DNA of 64,000 nucleotides from Mnemiopsis leidyi (taxonomy: Eukaryota > Ctenophora > Tentaculata > Lobata > Bolinopsidae): contig JH152902.1 in NCBI GenBank assembly GCA_000226015.1, positions 146,489 to 210,488 of the forward strand. Direction: 5' to 3'. Under the pieces are notes generated by a model. It was given only the letters and a program-made list of their open reading frames with translations. It was not told the DNA's origin and did not search any database. Both the position numbers and the translations under genes were made by a program. Shown here piece after piece: positions 37,607 through 49,578 of this stretch (position 1 is the first letter of the stretch; every line of letters starts with the position of its first letter).

Positions 37607-40600
37607 GTAAACTACCTTTTGATCTTGCGTAGTGCGTACGTCCTCTAACGTACATATGTACTTATGTAGCTTGCCTTGAGCGATACTCCGCAAGCATTTT
37701 CAAACCATTATTGTAGCGCTTTTCATGTGGCGTGCAAATTAGCCACGATCATCTGAATTAACATGGATTTAGACTTTAGCGTCACGTATATGCAATGCAG
37801 TAAATACTCCTGCTTTGTACAAAAGGAATTTCTATCACTAATCCCGTAAGTACTAAAGCAGTATAAGTAAACGCCGGATGATAAATGAATATGTCATATA
37901 ATTATCAGTAAATGCGATGCCGAAAGGATATTATTTGATTATCATTTCAAACTCACGTTTTGGGGACGGGAAACAGACGGACGCTGACAAGCTCGGATCA
38001 GCAACCGGTTTCCCTGCAAACCGATCAAACATTTATTCCTCTATTGCAGTAATCTCACGTCAGACCAGCCATCGCAGTCATGTATTAACCTGCTTTCCCT
38101 TCCCAGTCAACATTGTTATATAAGTGAGAACCTTGACAGTTGCGCAGTGAACCTTAATATTACGGGACGTAATTTAGACCTTTCATATACCAACCGTAAT
38201 AATCGCTCAGGTGGAAGTTGTTTTAATCTCTAGAAGTTTGTTCGTTAAATAGGCCATGAAGTCCTAACAGATCAGTAGAGCAGTAGATTTGTCTGGAGGC
38301 GAGTAAAATTTAACGGAATGTACAACACTCAAATTAACAACAGTTGTCGAGCTTATTATCGGCCGAAATGGCAAGTGTTTTTATAAGTATGACACAACCA
38401 AAAACCAATTTCACTTTGCAAGTGAAAGGACAGTCTGTCTAGAAACACCTTTTACTAAAGAGTTAAAGCAATTTATCGAAATGTTTGGGGTTGGCAACAA
38501 GGAGTTTAAATTTTGATTCTTGCTGATTATTGAATGAGCTCCCTAGATGTAGCGTAGTAGGGTGAACGTCGAAGTTCGCCATGATTTTTACACCGCCATT
38601 AAGACATTTTGTTGCAGACTCTATCACAGAAAATGAGTATTAGCTTTTATATTTTCTATATTCTGCTCGATATAAAGTTATTTTTAGAGTAAAATCGGAT
38701 ATCAGTTATTCCGTTAATTATTCGCAATATCACTTTTCCGAATTGGCGAATGCTCAATGCAATAGGTTTCAAGTACGCCGTTTAAAGAAATTAGCGGTTC
38801 TGACAGCTGTGCATCTCTAGCGATATGCTGCTATTTTTTACCGTTTTTACAAATCCTTCTCATTATAATAGGACATAGAAAAACTGTTAATTGGTTCTTG
38901 TCCCAAACTTTCGATTTTGAGGGAGACTTTAGAATATTTGGAAGTTTTAGAATGTGGGATACCTTGTATACAGCTTCATTACTGCTACCAGTGTCTATCT
39001 CTCTCTCGATCTTGCTGGTGTATCTGTTTCATGAAAACCTCTAATTTGTCATGATTTGGATGATGCGTTCAAGTTAGACGTCTTTTTACGAAATACAACA
39101 GTTCCGTCTAAAACAAAACTACTTACCACGTCTGGTTAATACTATTTTAAACACGATAAAAACCCATGCTCAGTAAATTATAGAATGTGGTGGATTCCCC
39201 AGTAAACATTGAAATGGTGTACCGTGTTAATGTGTTATGCAACCACTGTGACATTCCGGCATGTACCGCTAGCTATTTCTCTGTGTACATTTTCTTAGTT
39301 TAGCAGTTTACCCGAGTAATAGTATTACTTATTTACCCCACCTCTCCCGCGTATAGCTACTATCTACAATTCTAAATTTATTTTCGTTTTTCAAAATATC
39401 TCTCCCCGAAATGCTGATATGGTATGTTTCTAGCAGCTGTTGACAGTCAGGAAAAGGTTAATGATACGAACGGGAGACTTGTAGTCTAAACTATAACACT
39501 ACAATACAGTTACCGACAGTGTTCTGTGTCGCGTGGCCTGTCTACCTTTCACGGTTTTACTCGCTAAAAATCTCATGTCATGGATTTAGATGTGTGTGTG
39601 GGTTTTGTGATGGTGTGAAAAAGGATGCTGCGTACGAGCTGTGATTTTAGAGAGGTTTCCGGTGGACATGGTGGTGTTGTTTATTGGTACGTTGCAAGGG
39701 GAGTTCAGCATTTATTGACGCTCGGTTTAAAATTCTTTTAGTCCTATCTGTGTCTGTGGAATGTTTTGTAAAATGGGCTTGTTGCTTGCGGATATTGGCA
39801 ATAGAAAATTTGTTGTGCTGATTGAAAAAGTGACGATTTAATCTTTAATAATTTGTTTTTATCTCTACAGTAGCTCTTGTAAGATCATAGGTCGCCAATG
39901 ATTAACCGATCCGGTCATGATTGATTTTAAAGCAACTTTGTTGATTGCTCAAATGAAGCGACGTGATCATGCTAGATCGAATGATGAAGTAAGCAGTAAA
40001 CATGGTTGAAAGCACCATGATGATGATGATAGTGATGAATGATATATGAAGAATTGCATTGAACTGGTCAAATGCTAATATTGGATTGGCCTATGATGCC
40101 AGCAACGCAGTACGATGTAAATATGGATTGATTGTTATAGAAGTCCAGCAGATTCATTATTCATTCAGGGCGGTGGTCCTTTGCCAGTATTCGTCTCCCT
40201 GCAGCAGTGTATTTCCATCGTCTGTCTCCACGCTAGTTACGTATCTAAGATGTGGTTTTCAAACGTTAAACCTTAACCAAATCCGTCGAAAATTAATTTC
40301 TCTCAGGCTTTTGGAAAACGTATGCTTATCTTCTTACGCTTAATTGCTTAAAGGTCTTTTAAAAGTCAAGAATATATCAGAATTATGAACAAAACCATTA
40401 GACAAATTGTGTCATCACGAAATTCAAGTTATGATTAACGCTAATCCATACTTTGTAAACATCAAGACCCTGTCATCTCCTTTCGCATTTCTATCTGTCT
40501 GCTGTCTAATAATTTCTCCCCGTCTGCCCTACGTGGCCAACTATAATATTCTATACGACATTTCCCGGTTCACATCCTTACCCACCGTGTCGGGTTTATT

Positions 40601-41563
40601 GTGTCTACTGTCTGAATTAAGAAATAATTATGGGTAGACACAATGCAGCTAGGAATACTCCTAAACAATGAGATGCCAGGACGGGTTGAGCAGTGGCGCT
40701 ATGTCATCTATAACTCCTGGGAGACCCGTGTCAATGTCCTGATTTAATACGACACGCGCCACATTCCCAGTTATTACATACAAGTAGTATAGAACTGCCT
40801 GGCCTGGATTGTGCTATATTGTGGTTGCTAACACACATGTAGTTTGTATATCGGGCCGTTCTACCAGTGCCAGACTCGACAAACGAGATGCTCTGTTCTC
40901 GGTAATGCTCACTTTGTTCACGGTAATGTTCAGTTTGTGGTCGTGAGCACGGCAGAGTCCTGAACTGTCGGTGGATCATTGAGTGGAGGTGGTGGTGGTT
41001 GTGTTATTTTCCTGGAGATATAATACATCCACACTGTCCGATCGTGTGTCGTTGTGGATCTTACAGGCATGAATCGGCACCTCTGCATTCTTCTCTAAAT
41101 TGCAAGAATACACGGCTGTGCGTATAGTTGGGGAGATGTCCTGCTGGAATGCCCATTGTCCTGGCTGCTAGGTTTGTATCCGGGCTTCCAACGAATTCTT
41201 TTCTCCTGAAACTGTCTATGGTCTTTTGCTAATTGTCTCCCGCATGTTTTGTTTCATTGATTCCACTGCGCAGGGTTGCATTTGATTGATCGTCAGATTG
41301 TAGTGGTATCTATTTAAAAACCTGCGGAAGTAGTTGAATGGTTTTTCGAGAAAGGTTCCTCGATTCCTTTTTCGATTGAATCACATCCATGATTTAACAA
41401 ATTGATTTTTAAATATTCGAACCTTGAAGTTATAAAACTTTTTGTGCTCAATGATAACTCAAGTTTTTAATCGACTGTAGATTGATCCTGTCAAGATTTA
41501 AAACCACTGTCATCTCTACATTATCCCTCTCAATCCATCTCAATCCTCTTCACCACCCCACAG
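37607..41563. other. Intron-like DNA with no confident exon
   Basis: A + frame from 37917 (MPKGYYLIIISNSRFGDGKQ...) and one from 40407 are open for about 70 codons without splice or domain support. GC-richer patch at 40640-41200. Confidence 0.45.
39668..39686 (+). CDS. Possible minimal first exon MVVLFI
   Basis: ATG (ggacATGG) followed by six codons and a good donor, ATTG|gtacgt, in phase 1. That is the phase needed to enter the 41564 exon, which would give MVVLFIVTMILASS. It recalls the MVVIGG start at 24008. Very short, so weakly supported. Confidence 0.2.
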
Positions 41564-41873
41564 TCACCATGATCCTGGCGTCAAGTGTTTACAGCAGCAA
41601 ACGTCCCAAAGGACGCCGAAAGACGCGGTTTAGTCTGGCGATGGGGGAGGTGTACCAAGGTAACTACCGCTACATTCCCCCCGACAAGCCTCTCTCCACC
41701 AAGTCTCCTTCAAACGTGGTGGGAGCGATACAAGTTCCGGGGTCCCCCAACCAGTCCGCTGGGAATAGGAGCAAACGACCCAGCACTTGTACCACGATTT
41801 TTGAGGACTCTACCTGGGTGGATAACGAGACGAGACCGCTTGGACCTGGACGGTACTCCTTGGATGGATTTGG
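41564..41873 (+). CDS. Candidate N-terminal exon with ball-like start MILASSVYSSKR (phase 2 exit)
   Basis: Acceptor after a long pyrimidine tract (caccaccccacag); ATG at 41569 in Kozak-like context (tcaccATGA). It encodes 101 residues: MILASSVYSSKRPKGRRKTR, then FSLAMGEVYQGNYRYIPPDK, a Ser/Pro/Asn-rich stretch, and ETRPLGPGRYSLDGFG, leaving in phase 2 at gtgggt. The first eight residues are hydrophobic/small and the next dozen carry eight basic residues, the layout of an N-type inactivation ball. Clearly raised GC against its surroundings. One of the best supported of the upstream exons; connection to the Kv core is by phase and position. Confidence 0.6.
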
Positions 41874-44800
41874 GTGGGTAGATCATTTGTTTTTCTCACT
41901 CGTATATTATTTAGACATGATTTTTCTTCTTGCAAATTAGGGGGAGTGGGCAGAAATTTTCTAACTTCAAATTGATTTCGTTTGTGTTTCACATCAATCT
42001 TAAAATTATTATTTTTTCATTTCTGATAAAGACCAAAACAAATACAAATACAAATACAAATACAAATACTAAACTTTTCCCGTTTCAAAAAACACATATA
42101 TTTCTGATAAAAACTCGCTTAAAATGTTTCTTGCTGGAACTACCAATGTTTTGTTGTTTACAGGTCTCAACATTTTTTATGATAAAGACTACAAAAATTA
42201 TACTCCTCAATTATTGATGTAATGCCGATCATGTAGTGCATTTCCGGAATTCAGCCAGTGCTGCGGTACATGATACAAAATTAGAACTCCAGTTAGTTAT
42301 TGGAAACTAACTTAACCACAAATCGGATAACATTGGCAAAGTGGATCACGAGGTAGCCGGATTAACTCTTCACTTAGCATGAGGGATGGGTCCGTTTACT
42401 GGTCGTCTCGCTCATTTCTGGTGGCCGATCGAGAAATTGTGCTCCTGTTAGTTGCAACAGCTTGACGAATCTCTTAGCAGGCTCGCTAAGCCGTGTTTTA
42501 TTCGGTTACTGATCTGACTTGTAATGGTTTTGTCCTAAACTTTCTCGTAGACAACAATCAAGATCGTCTTGTAGCGATTTGAATTCAGATTGGACGAGCA
42601 GAGAAGATGAACTGTTTGACTTTAAGTCCTGCTGTCATGTAAGTCAGTAAAACTAAAGATTAGGTTTGAATGTACTTTAAATTCAACAAAATTTGACTCA
42701 ACAAACATTGTAAATCGTCTTTATTCATTATCAATGTCAGTCGCAATATAACCGTACAGCAACCTCACTGAGTTCTACCATGTATTTCGTACACTTTTTT
42801 CGAGAATATTGATATCTAATAATCGACAGTGCCTCAATGCTTGCTTAGTCGATGAAACACTGTTGGTAATTGTACGCTTTATCCGACATCATGTAAGACC
42901 GACATGTGGCACTATCACAACCACTACTCCTTCATAATGAATATTACTCGCTTACATGGCAACTCTGTATAGCCGTCACGATTTCGTGAGCACGTTTTAG
43001 GTGTTTAGTTCTCGTAGATTACTGCAGTACTGCGCTATGCGAATTCAGCAATGTTACGTATGAATAATAAGAGTAGTTAGTGCTCTGCTATTATCACTAT
43101 AGTGCACTAATTTGTTTCAGTATCGTTTTACCTCATCCACTTTGTTTTTACACCTGATTATCCTTTTTTGCGATATATTAGAGGCGACGAAGTGCTTCCA
43201 CCAACAATCCTGCCTTTCAAGCCTAAATACTTCTCCATTCAAGGTTCGCGACGGATTTAGAGATGATATTATAGGGATGTTATTAGTGATATTATTCTAT
43301 TAAGATACGTTTTATTGGTAACTTTTACATATTTGATTGTGTGACTTACCTGGAGTTCTGTAACAAATTCGATTCCAAGGTTAGTGGAGGTATTAATAAA
43401 TTTTTATTTGCAACAGTTGTCTTGCCGGTTCAGTTATAAAATTTGACAAATGATTATTCGTCTGAATGTAACCAAGCTCAGACAAAGTGCTACTGCAAGA
43501 TATACTACAACTCATTTGACATTCAGTAACGGGGAATTGTTATAAGCATATTATTAACAAACAATGAAGGGAGATCAAATAAATAGAGTACTTCAATTTA
43601 CTTTACAAATCCCCCTCTGCTGGTTGGTTATAGCACATGAATAATACATACGGTCCAGGTCAGCTAGGTCACGTGACCAATATAATAACACCGTCTCCCT
43701 TTCTTCTCCATAGGCTTCCCTCAATACCCCATAATCCTATAACTTGACAATAGCTGCTCCTGGAGCTCCCCAATAGATTAATAAGACAGGCGGCATTTGG
43801 TGCACCGTCCGGCCTAGGACAAGTTTAGTTGAATAGTGAGGGTATGTGTTATGTAAGTAGTGGAAGTACGTCCCATTTAAGGTGGTCTAGTATACCTTGT
43901 CTATGATTGAGTGGTAGCGTGCCATAATGACTTATTCATTAGTATAGCCGGATGTTTGGGCAAATAAGTATGACTATACTCCGCAAGCAATTTCCTGAAC
44001 TTTGCCTCTAATTCTCGTACGTAGTTCATGTCACTTTGCTTGTGGGGAAATATTGGTCATGATTCATTTTTAGAACAAACATTACTTACTTCAACACATA
44101 GGATATTTGAAAAATTTTGATTCCATTTTAATTGCTTAATTTACTGTTAAATTCCTGAATCTCAGAGACCGATGCTCAAATCCACATTCTTTTTATTCTT
44201 TTTTCCTTTTTTGCTTTTCCTCATCCTGTGCTATTGTTAGCTCATGTTTGTCCTTCACATGTGCTCGGCTTCAAATTCTTTTGTTCAAAATACGATCTCA
44301 GAGTTTCAGAAGTGAAAGTTTGTATCATAGTAAACTATCAGGAGGTTTAAAGAATTTATAAAGATAATTATAAATAATCCTCCACCTTGGATAGGCTGAT
44401 TGCCTAATGCCCTGATTGAGGTTCTAATTTAAAAGGGTCACGTCCGGTAGAACAAGAACTCATAAAGCGGTTAAGGTGATAATAGGATAAATAGACTTCA
44501 GTAGTTAGTAGGATAACTATAAACTTCTCTCTCCACGGTTGAATCGCTTTATTGATTATCTCTTTACCCCCTGGTCAACTAATGACTGTTCCACGTGCTT
44601 GTTAACAATTCTTATTGCCATAGCACGTACTTCACTCTTTTATCATTCATTCTGCAGACCACGATATTATACTGTACTTTGGACTAGAAATAGTGATCTT
44701 TACACTTAGCGCTCTCGTTAATGGGTAAATTATAGGTTTATCTTAGGTTATTAATTATCTTCAGTCTCCTGGAGTAGTTAGAGCATTGCACAACTATTAC

Positions 44801-46780
44801 CGGCATGAATTATCGTCCATCATTTCGTCAGAAATTTATTAAATGTTGGAGTTCATCACTGTTAATCGGATTTGGTAAACAAACAGCATCGTTAATTCAA
44901 ACATATCATTAAGTTTGTTATGTGTTATGACTGATCATGCGCTCCGAAAATTCGATTAAATTCATCCAACCCATATAAACGTATTTATTCATGATTTGAT
45001 AGCAATATTAAAGTAGAGATTTTATCACAGGTTTTTTATTCATCATTTGTTGATTTTCTTTGTTTTAGATTTACATTACAACTTATGTGTTTGCTTCAAT
45101 GCTTCTTCTCTTTATTCCTATTTCCAACAAATCACCATCATTACATGATACATAGTTACAAGTTCCTCGCAAATTATCTTGAAAAGTGACGATACATCTG
45201 TTGTAACTTGCAGCATTGCGTTAATTTTACGTGCGTTATCAGTTCTCTCTCAATTATATATTTGACCAGATGAAAAGCGGGAATGCGGGAATATAACATC
45301 GTCAAAAAGCCATCAAACAACTTTAGTTCGATCTGAGGAACCTTGTCGGCCTGTCAACAATTACAAAGTTGGTTCATAACATGATCTATTTGTCCAGAAG
45401 TAGAACCTACCCCAGAATACATTTCAAGTCGGACCAGGTAGAAATCTTCTCCGCTATTCCACTAACTCCAATCCAGTCACGTGACCTCTCTAACCTTATC
45501 ACATGACCTCTTATCTTCCTGAGCCGGTAGTGCTTATTGCCGCCCAATTTACCGAAACTGTGCCGCCGTTCTGTAACATCACCGCTCTTTATCGTTTTAG
45601 CTTGTCTGCGGAGCACGTGCAAGCTTCAAGTAGGCCACTTTGTCTTACTCGGGATATTATCCACTTAAAGTTTCTGTTAAGCTTCTCGTTTCTCAATTTG
45701 TAACTTTATGTTCGGCTGAGGTTCCTGTTTACCGGAGATCGGGTCTGTTTCCTGGATGTCATCAAACTGAACTACTGATCCTTCACCTGAACTATTCTGG
45801 AGTTCCGGGTAACTGAGGTTTCACCTGAACTATCGATTCTGGAGTTCTGGGTAACTGAGGACCTGAAGATGATGCTTCTTTCTCCCCTCCCCAAACCGTG
45901 CGAGAGGAAGAAGTTGCTAAGGTTTGTTGTTACCTTAAGTTGGAGAGAACTTTTCTTTACCTTGATGAGTCGATCACATGAGATCAACGAGGAGAAACGG
46001 TCGTTATTTAAACAGTCAATTAACTGATTTACTTTAATCAACCTTTATGATTCTCTCGACAGGCGAGTGTTTCACTTGTCGAGTTGCTTCTGGAGACTGA
46101 AGAGATATTTCCACCAATCGGTTAGAAGTCTGTTTCCCAGCACGTGTTTAATCACTGATAGCTCTGTTTCATCTTAGGGGCCAAGTACTATGGCCTTCAG
46201 CTTTTTCTTCTTCAGCATAGTTTTCTTATGTTAATTTAGCAAGACGTTAGGATCTCGTTGTGGTAAAAGTTGCTGACGTGACTGTAGTTACTGCGGGAAT
46301 CTTCATAAGAAAGTAGTTACATGGTTGACAGCGATGTGAGGGCCAATTCATCTATTATTCTTCCGGATTTATTTCCCTAAATCACTTTGTTAACCACTAA
46401 ATGCTCTGTACCATAGATTCTATTGGGGCCATGCTCTTCTTCAAGTCATGTTACTGATTATCGACCAATCATCATGCAGATCAAGACGTAGACTAACCTT
46501 TCTTATCGCCACATATTAGAATAGGTTGTTGTCCACTGTCCAGGTAATAAGATATCGTACCAGGCAAACTTGCTCCAACATCCATGAAATTAGTCACTTG
46601 TGACTGTCTCTAATGCTGTGATCGGTGATTAGCTCCTCGTCCCCATTCTTACCTGGTTATGGGGAGTCATATTGACTACAGCGTTCTTCTTTGTCTTGAC
46701 TATATTTCTGGGGCTCCAGTCGGAAGTAGAACAGTACAGCTGAGAAGAATATCTTTCTTTCGGAGAGGGGGACCGCCATA
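41874..46780. other. Intron-like DNA with no confident exon
   Basis: (AAATAC)n at 42036-42068. A minus-strand frame at 45407-45622 starts MHVLRRQAKTIKSGDVTERR and has a possible phase-1 donor, but is unsupported otherwise. Remainder AT-rich with nothing recognised. Confidence 0.45.
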
Positions 46781-46784
46781 TAAT

Positions 46785-47130
46785 GTCCTACTAGTGTCCT
46801 ACTAGTGTCCTACTAGTGTCCTACTGACATCCTACTCCTGTAGTGTTGTCCTTCTCGTGTCCTACTCGTGTCCTACCAGAGTCCTACTCGTGTCCTTCTG
46901 TTGTCCTACCGGTATCCTGCTGTCCTATAACTGGTGTCCTACTGCTGTCCTACTGCTGTCCTACTGGTGTCCTTCTAGTGTCCTTCTAGTGTCCTTTTGC
47001 TGTCCTACTGACATCCTACTCCTGTATTTTTGTCCTACTGGTGTTCTACTCGTGTCCTACTGCTGTCCTACCGGTATCCTACTGTCCTATAACTGGTGTC
47101 CTACTGCTGTCCTACTGCTGTCCTACTGAC
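46785..47130. repeat. 11-bp-based minisatellite (gtcctactagt / gtcctactgct)
   Basis: Dozens of imperfect gtcctactNNt units; the first ones contain ACTAGT. A higher-order unit of about 140 bp appears repeated (ggtatcctgctgtcctataa at about 46912 and its near copy at about 47072). Confidence 0.93.
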
Positions 47131-49396
47131 GGTTCTGATGTACGCGAAAGTTGGTCCCAGGTAGGAAAAACTTAGGCAAATCCAGGAGAATTAACAAGTC
47201 GAGGAGCTTACAAACAAGGTGTTTATCGTTAAAAGTCAGTCATGAGGTGATTTCTAGCACAGTATACCGCAGCAATGTGTCATTTTACCCATTGTATCGC
47301 TTCCCCTGGAAGGGCAAGTGTGGGGGCTGAAGACCCACTACAAGTTTTTAAAAGAAACTTTCCGATATCCCGTGTCGAGTTTAACTTCTTGTAGTGTTTC
47401 CTATCGCAATTATTTCTCTATTAACAACGCTTGGATATGTTGTAACCTTGATTCTCATCTATTTGCTTTCCCGAAAAAGCGGGATTAGTTATTAGACATT
47501 AAAATTTACCGGGCATTGATAATCGTGTTATTATCGTCTACGTGCGACGTTAACTTTCAATTTGCCTCAGTTTGCAGATTCACAAATCACTTAGAAGAGT
47601 TCTAGATGTCACCGAGAATTAATTGTTCGGCAAGTCTAGTGTTCCAGGTCGATGCTCGTATAAAGCATGTTTGTCCTTGTGAAACTTGGATTCCTGGGGT
47701 TTTTGTAGGTTTTTTATTCATCACTTCACCCTCCCATGGTTTCAAAATTCCTGGAATTGTTCATAGCCAATTATAACTGAGCCAAGAAATACGTTTATCA
47801 AAGTTCACTGCTGTTGCAATTCATAATTGATGATTCTAGGTGCTAATTAACATTTATTAGGACAATGCCTTAATTCATCAATAAAAATGCTACTCGCAAT
47901 TCTCTCTGTCTTATCCACTCCTTTTTACTGGTTCATCTCGACGATACGTTTTGTAAATTTGACGATGGGCATGTTTTGAAATTTAAAGTTCTAATGCTAA
48001 TTTGCTTTAACCCGTCAATTTTGTTTGAAAAACTTAACCGACAAAAGCCAGGTAAGCCTAAGCATTAAAAGGAGCGAAATTCCTAAAGGATTGCAAGCAC
48101 ACAAACTGCATTAAATGAAAGCCAACGTCAATGGACGTCAAAATGTTTTTGATCCCTGTTTTTAAGTAGCTACCAGCAGTTAACAAAATGAAGCCGCAAT
48201 CGCTAGTCATAGTCTCCTTACGTGCTGTCATTGTCGACTCAAGATATTCTGATCATTTATAGCCATCAACGAACTTTCCAAACCCCGTAAAACTTGCCGC
48301 AGAAATCATCCTAAATATGATACAATCCACAACAGCATCACTTTGCCGACATTATTATTCTGTTTCATAGCTTATCAATCATTTCGCTGTTACAAGATCA
48401 AGTTAAGGATCAAGATCAAATAAAGGATCTTAACTGTAGTACCTGTGAAATACAATCAGGTATATCAAGTCCTATATTCCCAAGTCCTATATTCCCAAGT
48501 CCTATATTCCCGACAGAACCCCAGTAATACCCCCACTATAAATGTACACCGGATACACTTGACGTCATGAGTATTGTCGCTATTAATAGTGTGAAGTCCC
48601 CTAGCTCCACGGTTTAGTCTAAATCCTTTCCTGTCTGTTATCCGTCTGAACATACCACGCTGCTTTCTACTCAGTCTGAACATACCGTCTGAACATACCA
48701 CGCTGCTTTCTACTCAGTCTGAACATACCGTCTGAACATACCACACTGCTTTCTACTCAGTCTGAACATACCGTCTGAACATACCACACTGCTTTCTACT
48801 CAGTCATGTCTACATGTTTAGCTAGTACAAAGAGTTGCGAATCCTGCTACATTTTTATTGTAGATAGTTTTAGGTCAGACTGTTATTGCAGTGATAGTAA
48901 CGTTAACACTCATATTGACGCTAGAAACTACCGAATTTTCATTCTCGCTCTAAGATTGTAAAAGAGATTTCGTCTCAAAGCTCGTCTCATGCTGGTAGTG
49001 TTGAGAGAACTAATCGAACTGCCATGTCTCAAAGATCGTTATAACTCTGACCTGTGAAAATCTCACCTGCTTTTTGTCGCTATTAACTCTCTCTCTCGTG
49101 CCTCCCACTTATTCTCAGATATCCTGCCGACTTTCAGAAATATATCTCCCAGAGTGAAACTTGTCCAGTGTCCAGTAATTCTCAATATTTTCCAGAACGT
49201 GGAGATAACTAAGGTTTGGTCTGCAAATTGCCCGCTTGATTTGTTGTGGTGTACGTTGTGTGTGTTGAAGAACTTTTCTATGTATAAATGTCTGTTGAGG
49301 CCATTTATAGGTTTAGGGTTCCTTTTCCGGCTTTACCATAGGCTTTACCATAGGTATCCTTTATGGTTGGTTAATGTTGTGTCTTTGTTGTTTTAG
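47131..49396. other. Intron-like DNA outside the repeats
   Basis: Apart from the tandem repeats at 48465-48805, no exon or RNA gene recognised before the acceptor at 49396. Confidence 0.45.
48465..48805. repeat. 15-bp and 43-bp tandem repeats
   Basis: aagtcctatattccc repeated about three times at 48467-48510. Further on, 43-bp units (cagtctgaacataccgtctg...) start at 48672, 48715 and 48758. Confidence 0.9.
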
Positions 49397-49578
49397 TATG
49401 ACGAAGCCAAAAGTCGGCTGCAATATCTTTAAGAAGAGAAAGATTAAAGAACAACGTCTCATTCAATCGACAGAATGCGAAGTAAGCCCAGACTTGACCA
49501 TGCGGGACAAAGTTAAACGAAACACCAGTCAACCTGAAGTCAACCTGACGCTCGATGATGGTTTGTCGGACTTTACAA
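49397..49578 (+). CDS. Candidate exon, MTKPKVGCNIFKKRKIKEQR (phase 2 to 1)
   Basis: Strong acceptor (gtgtctttgttgttttag), then T completes a codon and ATG opens MTKPKVGCNIFKKRKIKEQR, LIQSTECEVSPDLTMRDKVK, RNTSQPEVNLTLDDGLSDFT. A donor gttagg would leave in phase 1; if unspliced the frame stops at TAG (49581). The 2-to-1 phase pattern equals that of Kv exon 54107, so this could be an alternative to it or an additional start. Lys/Arg-rich with acidic tail. Confidence 0.45.

Noticed and set aside
46857-47129. Cys/Ser/Val-rich frame
   Set aside because: Translation of the 11-bp minisatellite.
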